Below, piece after piece: positions 52,803 through 59,913 of a stretch of DNA of 64,000 bases. How positions within the stretch are numbered: the stretch's first letter is position 1; every line of letters starts with the position of its first letter. Below the pieces are notes generated by a model. That model worked only from the letters and a program-made list of their open reading frames with translations, had not been told where the DNA came from and ran no database searches. Source of the stretch: Planctomycetota bacterium (GTDB lineage: Bacteria > Planctomycetota > J058); contig JAHBXY010000001.1 in assembly GCA_019636275.1 (NCBI GenBank), positions 62,001-126,000 on the forward strand, given 5' to 3'. A program made the position numbers and the translations under genes.

Positions 52803-54631
52803 GTGGACCCGCTGACGCTGCTCGTGGGCGCCGTGGTCGGCGCCCTGGCCACCCTGACCGTCGCGCGCCTCACCGCGCGCCCGCCGGCGGCGGCGCCGCC
52901 ACCCCTGCCGACGTCGCTGCCGACGCCGCCGCCCCTGCCCACGCCGCCGCTCCCTGCCACCTGCCGACGCCGGTGCCGACGCCGCCGCCCCCGCCCGTTC
53001 CGCCCGACCCGGCGCCGCCGCCCGCGCCGGAGGTCCGCGTCGTGGCCCTGCGCTGCCCGCAGTGCGGCGGCGACGTCGAGGCGCGCCACGGGACCACCCG
53101 CTGCGCCTACTGCGACGTGCCGATCGCGGTCCAGGGCGCCCCCGCGCCGCGCCCGCAGGCCCGGGCGCGGCCGGACCGGCCGCCGCCGTTCGTGCCCACG
53201 ACGCCGGCCACCGTGCGCGAGGACGCCTTCGGGCGCTTCGGCCTGGCGGTGCTGCGCCAGCCGATCCACGCCGCGCCGCGCGAGACCATGCGCTGGGTGC
53301 CGATCGACGCCGCCCGCGCCGGGCTGTTCCTCCTGCGCGTCGTCGACCCGGGCGCGCGCGGGAGCGCGCGCGTCCCCGTCGACGACCCCGCCCTCCTCGA
53401 CGCCCTGGCGCGCGCCGCGACCGACAGCCTGCGGCAGCGCCGCGACCCGGGCCTGGCCGCCAAGGCGGCCCTCCGCGCGCTTGCCGACTCGGGCCAGCCC
53501 GGAGCGCTCGAGTGCTTCGTCGCGGTCTTCGACGCCGAGCGCAGCGTCGTCACCACGTACAACGCCGGCTGCCGGGGCCCCCTCGTCCACGCGAGCATCG
53601 AGGAGCGGCGCACGATCGACGTCACGAACGAGGGCCGCCTCCTCGAGCGCGTGCTGCTCCAGGGCGACCCGGCCGCCTTCGCCAACGGCCGCGAGGTCTC
53701 GCTGGCGGCGGGCGACGCCGTGGTCGTCGTCTCGGCCGGCGTGGCCGGCGACGGCCGCGGCTGGGGCGGGGGCGCGCGCTGCGTCCACGAGGCCCTGCGC
53801 GCCGGCTGGCCCGGCGGCGCGCCCGGGGCCCTGGCCCGCGGCGTCCTCGACGGCTTCTGGGCCGGGCGCGAGACCGCCTCGGCCGCCCACGAGGCCCCCT
53901 GCGGCGACCTGTTCGTGGTAGCCGTCACCGTCAAGAGCAACGCCGAGCTGCGCGGCGCGGTCACGGTCGACCTCCCCGCGCCGCGCACGTTCGAGACCGA
54001 GCGCTTCGCCCTGGCCCTCGCGCCCGCGCCGGGCGCCTACCTCGCCTGGCGCCCGCTCGACGGCCGCCGCCGGGCGACCGTCCTCGTGTGGCTCGAGGGG
54101 CTGGCCGAGGCCGAGCTCGGCGATCGCGTGACCGCGGCCGCGCTCGAGGTCCTCGGCGGGACCACCGGCGACAACGACAACCCGCGCGCGGCCGGCCGGC
54201 GCGGGCTCGCGGCCGCCGGGCTCGACGACGACCCGCGGGTGCGGGCGCTCGTCCTGTGGCTCGGCGACGAGCACGGCAAGGTGGCCTTCTTCACCCGCGG
54301 CTGGCGCGCCCCGCTCGACCTCCTGCCGCGCGGGCAGCGCGGGGGCTCGGGCCAGCAGTTCGACGAGGGCGGCGAGCACTGGCCCAAGGACGGCGGGCGG
54401 CTGCTCTTCTACGGGGGCCTCCCGGTCAAGGAGCGCGCCCAGCACCTCGACACCCTCGCCGGGCTGTGGCCCGGCGGGAAGGCGAGCGCCCTCTACGCGC
54501 TCGCGCTCCACCACGAGGACGAGGCCGCCGCCGCCGACCTGCTCCTCGCCGTCTGTCGCGCCGCGCGCACCGACGCGCCCGACGCCCCGCTCGACGGGCT
54601 GTGCGTGCTCGAGCGCAGGGCCGACGCGTGA
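52803..54631 (+). CDS. membrane-anchored PP2C/SpoIIE-like phosphatase domain protein, split by a -1 frameshift
   Basis: From GTG 52803 the frame gives a membrane anchor (LTLLVGAVVGALATLTVARLTA) and a Pro-rich linker (PPPLPTSLPTPPPLPTPPLP). Near 52965-52975 (CCTGCCACCTGCCGACG) the frame must shift back one base; then LPTPVPTPPPPPVPPDP continues the linker, followed by a zinc ribbon (RCPQCGGDVEARHGTTRCAYC) and a ~200-residue domain like SpoIIE/PP2C phosphatases (CFVAVFDAERSVVTTYNAGCRGPLVHASIEER, GDAVVVVSAGVAG, GDLFVVAVTV). The NAGH motif reads NAGC, and the first catalytic Asp-Gly motif is not obvious, so activity is doubtful. The C-terminal ~190 residues are unassigned. Stop overlaps the next gene (GTGA). 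Confidence 0.7.
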
Positions 54632-54939
54632 GGCGGTCGCTCCGGGGCGCGCTGCTCGCGGCCGCGCTGACGGTCGTCGGATGCACCAGCCCGGTGCTCG
54701 TCGACTCGACGCCCCAGGGCGCCCTGCTCCTCGTCGACGGCGAGCCGGTGGGCCGCACGCCGATCACGATCCACGCCGTGCGCTCGCGGTTCGTCGGCGG
54801 CTACGACCTCCGCCTCGAGCTCCCCGGGCACGAGCCGCACGAGCTGCGCCTCGAGCGCCGCCAGGCCTTGATCATGGGCTCGCGCGGCTGGCCGCCCGAC
54901 GTGCACGTCCGCCTCGTGCCGGCGGGCGCCCCGCGCTGA
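54628..54939 (+). CDS. small PEGA-domain lipoprotein
   Basis: 103 residues. Signal peptide with lipobox (RGALLAAALTVVGCTSP), then one PEGA domain: VLVDSTPQGALLLVDGEPVGRTPITIHAVRSRFVGGYDLRLELPGHEPHELRLE. PEGA domains are small extracytoplasmic beta modules, often in surface-layer or envelope proteins. Start shares GTGA with the PP2C-like gene, so it is probably translated with it, giving an envelope-exposed partner for a membrane phosphatase-like protein (inference). Confidence 0.85.
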   Translation: MRRSLRGALLAAALTVVGCTSPVLVDSTPQGALLLVDGEPVGRTPITIHAVRSRFVGGYDLRLELPGHEPHELRLERRQALIMGSRGWPPDVHVRLVPAGAPR

Positions 54940-55007
54940 GCCCCGCGATGGGCCGCCATCGGCTAGCCTCGATGGTGGGCCCCCGCGGCCCGACGAAGGA
55001 GCGCGCC

Positions 55008-55415
55008 ATGGCCGACGACCGCCACCAGATCCCGAGCATGAACGGGGCCGACCTCTACCGCGAGGACCTGTTCACGGACCGCGCCGTGGGGACGATCCGC
55101 CGGCTGACCCCCGTGACGGCCCAGGGCGAGGCCGACCCCGCCCGGCCGGTCGTGTTCGTCGGCTCGACCCAGCTCCTCACGCCCGCCGGCGCCCTGCCGC
55201 TGACCTTCGAGATCGACGCCACGTCGCTCGCCGAGGCCGTGCAGCACTTCGCGGCCGCCGCCGAGGACGCCGTGCGCGAGACGCTGGAGGAGCTGGCGGC
55301 GATCCGGCGCGAGTCGGCGTCGGGCCTCGTCATTCCCGACGCGGGCGCCCTGGGCGGCCTCGGCGGCCCGGGCGGCCTCGGCGGCCCGGGCGGCGGCAAG
55401 CTGCACCTGCGCTGA
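55008..55415 (+). CDS. small conserved hypothetical protein
   Basis: 135 residues: HQIPSMNGADLYREDLFTDRAVGTIRRLTPV, then VVFVGSTQLLTPAGALPLTFEIDATSLAEAVQHFAAAAEDAVRETLEELAAIRRE, and a Gly/Leu-rich end (GGLGGPGGLGGPGG). The opening (LYREDxFTDRxVGTIRxLTPV) is one I associate with conserved cytosolic proteins of unknown function. The helical middle could dimerise. AAGGAG is 6 bases before the ATG. A separate unit from the PEGA gene, 68 bases upstream. Confidence 0.75.
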   Translation: MADDRHQIPSMNGADLYREDLFTDRAVGTIRRLTPVTAQGEADPARPVVFVGSTQLLTPAGALPLTFEIDATSLAEAVQHFAAAAEDAVRETLEELAAIRRESASGLVIPDAGALGGLGGPGGLGGPGGGKLHLR

Positions 55416-55873
55416 AACGCCCCGAATCAGCGTCCTGCGCGGCCCGGCCAGGCCGCCGCCCGCGAGCCTCGCGGCGGCCGTCCGGCCGGAGAGCACGGTC
55501 ACCGTCAGGCCGACCATGCGCGCGCACGCGCGGCGTCGAGGGCGCTGGGAGGGCGCCCCTCGGCAATGACGCCATGCCGCTCAGGCTGCCGGCCACGAGG
55601 GCCACGAGGGTCGGCGACGGCCAGCCCGTGCGTCCCGCGGTCGAGGAACAGCACGCGCTCCTCGACCCGCACGACCTGCTAGCCCCCGGCCGGCGTCGAT
55701 CTCCATGGGGGAGCAGGAGAACCGTTCAACCTGCGGTGGATCGCGGAGACGCGACGACCCCGAATTGAAACGCATCCGGCACAGGCCGAACTCAAACCTC
55801 TGCTAGGCAAGCCCCCGGACGTTGTGGTGACCTGTTGGCCCCGTGCTTGCGCACACGGGCGCTCACCACACCC
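55416..55873. other. intergenic region before the secreted PLD gene
   Basis: No convincing gene in 458 bp. Around 55755-55810 the sequence becomes more A/T-rich (GAATTGAAACGC, GAACTCAAACCTCTGCTAGG), a plausible promoter zone, though no -10/-35 pair is clear. A hairpin CCCGTG...CACGGG (55840-55859) lies 14 bases before the PLD ATG, which has no visible Shine-Dalgarno. Confidence 0.35.
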
Positions 55874-57502
55874 ATGAGACGAACTGCCCTCCTCACCGCT
55901 TCCCTGATCGCCTGCTCGCAGGCCATCGTCCTCTCCCTGCCGGCCCCGGCCCTCCCCAACGAGGACCGTGAGCCGCCGACGAACCTCGTCGGTTCGTGGT
56001 GGGTCGAGGGCACCGACGCGGAGCACGCGCCCTTCTCGGCCGTCATGGAGTTCCGCTCCGACGGCGGCCGGCTCACCTACACGCGGCAGGTGACGTCGCG
56101 CGGCGGCAAGCCGCACGACGGCGCCCTCGAGCGCGGCGACGCGCGCGTGCGCGGCGGCTTCCTCTACGCCCAGGAGTCCCGGGGCGAGCTGAACCTCATC
56201 GAGTCGCTGGCCGGCCCCGGCGCGCAGTCGGCGCCGCGGCGCGCGGTCTATCGCGTGGGCCAGGCCGGCCCGCACGTGCTCGAGGGCCGCTTCGATGGCT
56301 CGACCCTGCGGGCCGGCACCGAGCACCTGCGCCGGCGCGACGCCGACAACGACGTGCGCCTGCTGATCGACGGGCCCGAGGCGTTCCCGGCGATCTACCA
56401 GGCGCTGCGCGGGGCGCGCCGCCAGATCTGCCTGCAGACCTTCTCGTGGTTCGACGACGCGGCCGGCCGCGAGATGGCCGACATCCTCATCGCCAAGCGC
56501 CGCGAGGGCGTCGAGGTGCGCTGCCTGGTCGAGGCCTTCCCGCAGAAGGGCGGGATCGGCTGGAAGACCGGCAAGCACCTGCGCGACAACGGCGTCGAGG
56601 TGATCATCCACCACACGATGACCGAGGGCGTGAAGAACTCGATCAAGTCGCTCGGGCGCGGCTTGTGGGGCGCGGTCTCGGGGCTCTTCACGCGCAAGCC
56701 GCCGGCGCCGCCGCGCGAGCAGCGGGGGATCCTCAACCACGACCATCGCAAGCTCATCGTGGTCGACGGCCTGGTGGCCTTCACCGGCGGCATGAACATC
56801 GGCGACAAGTACCTGTCGGGGAAGACGTGGCACGACCTGCACTGCCGGGTCGAGGGCTCGGCCGTGGGGCCGCTCGAGGCCATGTTCTTCGAGCGCTGGG
56901 GCGCCGCCGGCGGTCGGGGCGCGGCGCTGCCCCTCGAGGGTCCGCGCCCGGCGGCCGGCCGCATGCCCGTCGAGGTGCTCGAGAACCTGCCCGGGATCCG
57001 CCTGGACGTGACCACGCGCTACCTGCGCGAGATCGACGCCGCGAAGAGCGAGATCCTGATCGAGAACGCCTACATGCTCTACGACCCCGTCGTGCACGGC
57101 CTGCAGCGCCGCGCCCGCGACGGCGTGCGCGTCGTCGCGATCCTCCCCAGCAACGACCTCAACGACGAGGCGCTGGCCCGCGACGCCTTCCTGTGGGTGC
57201 AGAACGACGTCCTGCGCTCGGGGATCGAGCTCTACAAGTACCGCGACCGCATGTCGCACGGCAAGGTGGCCGTCTTCGACCGCAAGCTGGCCACGATCGG
57301 CACGACCAACCTCGACGCCATGGCCATGAAGTGGAACGCCGAGGTCAACCTCTTCGTGCCCGACCGCGGCTTCTCGTCGACGATGATCCGCCGCGTCTTC
57401 GACGCCGACATCCCCAACAGCGACCGCGTCGTCGAGGAGAAGCTCGGCTGGTGGCGCAAGATCGTCTCCGGGACCATGCACATGATCCGTGGAGTACTTT
57501 GA
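55874..57502 (+). CDS. secreted phospholipase D-family protein (cardiolipin-synthase-like)
   Basis: 542 residues with a signal peptide (MRRTALLTASLIACSQAIVLSLPAPA). An N-terminal ~130-residue beta domain (NLVGSWWVEGTDAEHAPFSAVMEFRSDGGRLTYT) precedes the PLD core with two HKD motifs: NHDHRKLIVVDGLVAFTGGMN and MSHGKVAVFDRKLATIGTTN. VRLLIDGPEAFPAIYQAL and FSWFDDAAGREMADIL are family strands. The order matches ClsA/ClsC-like enzymes that make or break phospholipid phosphodiesters, here on the outer side of the membrane. The ATG at 55874 gives the signal peptide; an earlier start at 55835 only adds a charged segment. Copy 2 of the 98-bp element begins 16 bases after the stop. Confidence 0.9.
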   Translation: MRRTALLTASLIACSQAIVLSLPAPALPNEDREPPTNLVGSWWVEGTDAEHAPFSAVMEFRSDGGRLTYTRQVTSRGGKPHDGALERGDARVRGGFLYAQESRGELNLIESLAGPGAQSAPRRAVYRVGQAGPHVLEGRFDGSTLRAGTEHLRRRDADNDVRLLIDGPEAFPAIYQALRGARRQICLQTFSWFDDAAGREMADILIAKRREGVEVRCLVEAFPQKGGIGWKTGKHLRDNGVEVIIHHTMTEGVKNSIKSLGRGLWGAVSGLFTRKPPAPPREQRGILNHDHRKLIVVDGLVAFTGGMNIGDKYLSGKTWHDLHCRVEGSAVGPLEAMFFERWGAAGGRGAALPLEGPRPAAGRMPVEVLENLPGIRLDVTTRYLREIDAAKSEILIENAYMLYDPVVHGLQRRARDGVRVVAILPSNDLNDEALARDAFLWVQNDVLRSGIELYKYRDRMSHGKVAVFDRKLATIGTTNLDAMAMKWNAEVNLFVPDRGFSSTMIRRVFDADIPNSDRVVEEKLGWWRKIVSGTMHMIRGVL

Positions 57503-57518
57503 CGGCTACGGCCTGCGA

Positions 57519-57617
57519 TGCGTGATGCGCTCGCGAGGGGCGGGCGATCGGCGCACGTCCCGGACTGGCATGAACGGTCCCGCTCCGCCCGTCCCCATCG
57601 CTCGCTCTGGCGGGTCG
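57519..57617 (+). repeat. ~98-bp dispersed element, copy 2
   Basis: The 30-base head (TGCGTGATGCGCTCGCGAGG...) and a 29-base tail stretch are identical to copy 1 at 43369-43466. It is immediately downstream of the PLD gene and upstream of the long hairpin below. Confidence 0.8.
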
Positions 57618-57631
57618 AGTAGGGCGACAGC

Positions 57632-57680
57632 CGCGCGCGCGGGTCGTAGGATCAGTCGATCGATACGACCCGCGCGCGCG
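57632..57680. repeat. 17-bp perfect stem hairpin
   Basis: CGCGCGCGCGGGTCGTA at 57632-57648 is the exact reverse complement of 57664-57680; the 15-base loop is GGATCAGTCGATCGA. It lies about 130 bases after the PLD stop. It may work as a transcription terminator, or be the tip of a larger mobile or structured element; its right arm runs into the inverted repeat starting at 57677. Confidence 0.6.
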
Positions 57681-58287
57681 CCGCATCGCCTCGCCCTCCG
57701 CGGCCTCGCCTGACGTGCTGCTGCGCGACGCTCGTGGCCGGTTCCGCTGGTCGGCCGCCCTGCGGAGGGGGGCGAGGTCGCTGCGACGCGGGGGCGAGGG
57801 CGGTCCCGTACCCGTCATGACGACGGGAGTCCTGGCGTCGCCGCTCGGGCAAGACGCCGCCCTGGTGACGTCGCGGCTCCGGTGACGTCGCGGCTCCGGT
57901 GACGACGCCGCCCCAACCACGACGTCGTTCCGGGACGACGCCTTGCCCAGCGACGAGGCCGCTTCGTCACGAGGCGGCGCCGGCGACGATGTCGCGCTCC
58001 GGCACCACCCGCCACCGCTCCGGCGCCACCACTTCGGCGAGGCGACGACGTCCCGGGGACGTCGCCGCCTCGGCGACGCCACCCCGGGGTCGGCGACGCC
58101 GCCCCAGGGTCGGGGACGCCGCTCCGGCGTCGCCTGCCCCGGGGCTGGCGACGCCGCCGCTCCGTGACAGCGGCCGACCAGGTCTTGACCCTCCAGAGCA
58201 CGGCCGGACCGCCCCCGAGCACACCATGCCGGGCTTTCGCAGCCAGAGCCTCAGGCGAGGGCGAGGAGGGCGAGGCGATGCGGCGCG
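57677..58287. repeat. ~610-bp non-coding segment bounded by a 37-bp inverted repeat
   Basis: 57677-57713 and 58251-58287 are inverted repeats (35 of 37 positions by eye; core GGAGGGCGAGGCGATGCGGC on the plus strand of the right copy). Similarity continues inward with one indel (CGCAGC). Between them, from about 57850 to 58165, is GC-rich low-complexity sequence built from repeated GGCGACG/CGTCGCC words. I see no protein with family features in any frame. The form resembles a non-autonomous, MITE-like element. Confidence 0.5.
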
Positions 58288-58344
58288 AAGGCGAGCGACG
58301 GCGGCCTCCTGGCCGCCGAGCGAGCCTGAGCGCCGCAGCGCCCG

Positions 58345-58404
58345 CCATCCTCGCCCGCAGCCGCGATCACACCACCATCCTCGCCCGGAGCCGCGATCAC
58401 ACCA
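58345..58404. repeat. two-copy 30-bp tandem repeat
   Basis: 58345-58374 and 58375-58404 differ at one base (CCATCCTCGCCC[G/C]... ending GCCGCGATCACACCA). It ends 6 bases from the stop of the minus-strand gene at 58411. Confidence 0.75.
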
Positions 58405-58410
58405 CCCGTG

Positions 58411-59094
58411 TCAGCGCGAATCACGCTTGGCCTGGCTCCGGCGCCCGGCGGACGACACGTGGGCGAGGATCTTCTTCTGCGAGGTGTCGGCCAGGCGCTG
58501 CTCCTCGCGCTTGGCCTTGCTCCCGGACGACGCCGCCGCGCGCTTGGCGCCCCGGGCCGCCGTCGGGTCGTCGGGGCGCTCGGCGCCCTTGCGCGAGACG
58601 GCCGAGCGGGCGGCCTTCTTCTTCTTGCTCTCGGCCAGGAGGGCCTTGGCCGCGCTCACCTTCTTGGCCTTCTTCTTCGCCTTGGGCGCGTCGTCGGCCG
58701 GGGCGGCCTTGCGCGCGCGCTTGGCGGCCGCGCGCTCGACCTTGCCGGGCTTCTTCTTCTTCGCCGCGCGCGGGGCGGGCGCGCCGTCGTCGAGCCGGCC
58801 GAGCCGGTCCTGCAGGCGCGCGAGCGCGTCCTCGAACAGCTCGGCCTTGCGCACGGTGCGCTCGTCACCGCTCGCCGGACGCGCGCCGCGCGGGGCGGCC
58901 TTGCCCCGGACCTCGCGGCGCTGGTGCCGCGACTTGTCGACGAACTTGTCGCGGAGCTTCCGCGCGCGCCCGATCCGGGCCTTGAGCTCGGCGGCCGAGA
59001 GCCGCTCCAGCGCCGGGGTGAGCGTCTGCTTGATGAGCGACGTCTCGGCGGCCGTGCACAGCGCCTCGACCTCGGACAGGTTGATCTTCGCCAT
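58411..59094 (-). CDS. conserved hypothetical protein with Lys/Ala-rich tail
   Basis: 227 residues. The N-terminal ~100 (INLSEVEALCTAAETSLIKQTLTPALERLSAAELKARIGRARKLRDKFVDKSRHQRREVRGKAAPRG, then ERTVRKAELFEDALARLQDRLG) matches a conserved bacterial family of unknown function that I know only as hypothetical; it is helical and probably coiled. The C-terminal half is rich in Lys/Ala (AAKKKKPGKVERAAAKRARKAAP, KAKKKAKKVSAAKALLAESKKKKAAR), like a histone-type tail, and may bind nucleic acid. A perfect AGGAGGT site precedes the ATG. Compare the AGAKKK protein at 47389. Confidence 0.75.
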   Translation of the reverse strand: MAKINLSEVEALCTAAETSLIKQTLTPALERLSAAELKARIGRARKLRDKFVDKSRHQRREVRGKAAPRGARPASGDERTVRKAELFEDALARLQDRLGRLDDGAPAPRAAKKKKPGKVERAAAKRARKAAPADDAPKAKKKAKKVSAAKALLAESKKKKAARSAVSRKGAERPDDPTAARGAKRAAASSGSKAKREEQRLADTSQKKILAHVSSAGRRSQAKRDSR

Positions 59095-59161
59095 GGGGGA
59101 TACCTCCTGAGGGGGGCAGAGTGTATCCGCCGCGGCCGACGCTCGCTCCTGGTCTCGGCGC

Positions 59162-59590
59162 CTACTCGCGGCGCCAGGCCTCGTGGGCCACGTCGCCCAC
59201 CTTGCCCATGAAGGTGCCGACGCAGTCCATGGCGCGCCGGTCCTCGGAGATGCGCCAGATCGCCACCCCCGGCTGGTTCGAGATCGCGTAGCCGGCCGCG
59301 AACGTGCCGGTGCGCGGGTCGTAGAGGCCCACGCCGCGGTTCTGGCGGCCGCCCACGCTCCACGTGACCACGTAGGTGTCCTTGCCCCGCGCCTCCATCG
59401 TCACGGTGCCGCGGTAGGAGGGGTCCCCCGAGGGGTCCTGACCCATGTTCCAGCCGGCGAGCTGCCACTCGCCCGAGAGGTCGGGCGAGGCAGGCGGCTG
59501 CTGGGCGCCGACGTGGTGCCCGAGGGCCAGGCCGAGGGCGAGGGCGAGCGGGGCGAGGAGCAGGCGACGGGTCGGCCGCGCGCGGGTCAT
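59162..59590 (-). CDS. small secreted protein
   Basis: 142 residues with a signal peptide (RRLLLAPLALALGLALGHHVGA). The mature ~110 residues form a likely beta-barrel/sandwich: LSGEWQLAGWNMGQDPSGDPSYRGTVTMEARGKDTYVVTWSVGG, NRGVGLYDPRTGTFAAGYAI, GVAIWRISEDRRAMDCVGTFMGKVGDVAHEAWRRE. The fold and pattern recall small lipocalin-like exported proteins; no confident family. AGGAGGT precedes the ATG. Convergence is absent: it runs the same way as the gene at 58411 and is divergent from the P-type ATPase. Confidence 0.75.
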   Translation of the reverse strand: MTRARPTRRLLLAPLALALGLALGHHVGAQQPPASPDLSGEWQLAGWNMGQDPSGDPSYRGTVTMEARGKDTYVVTWSVGGRQNRGVGLYDPRTGTFAAGYAISNQPGVAIWRISEDRRAMDCVGTFMGKVGDVAHEAWRRE

Positions 59591-59913
59591 GGGGGACCTC
59601 CTACGACGACACTCTACGCGCGTCGCCGGGCAGGGTCACGCGTGTCCCGACGGCCGGCGAGGCTCGTCCCCCGCTCCGCGCGGCGGCGGCGCGTCGCGCC
59701 GCGCGTCGCGGGCCCGCCGGCCGGCACGACCCGTGCGCGCCTCCTGCCTCATCGCTGATGCCGGGAGATCCGGGCGCTCGGCCGCCGCTTCCGGGCGCTC
59801 CGAGCGCTCGCGGACGGCGAGCGTGGGGACCTCCGGCCTGGGTCGGCCGACCGACCCGTCCAGGGCAAGGCTCAGGGCGCATTCGCCGGCCGGGCCTCCA
59901 GGAGCGTGGGCGC
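59591..59913. other. divergent intergenic region upstream of the P-type ATPase
   Basis: 323 bp shared by two divergent genes, so both promoters should be here. No clear -10/-35 boxes; there is a short direct repeat (TCCGGGCGCTC, at about 59768 and 59791). A longer open frame from 59758 leads into the ATPase but its first ~50 residues are low-complexity. Confidence 0.35.

Noticed and set aside
55574..55768. Small open frame in the gap before the secreted PLD gene
   Set aside because: No ribosome site, low-complexity product, no family; the length is expected by chance at this GC content.
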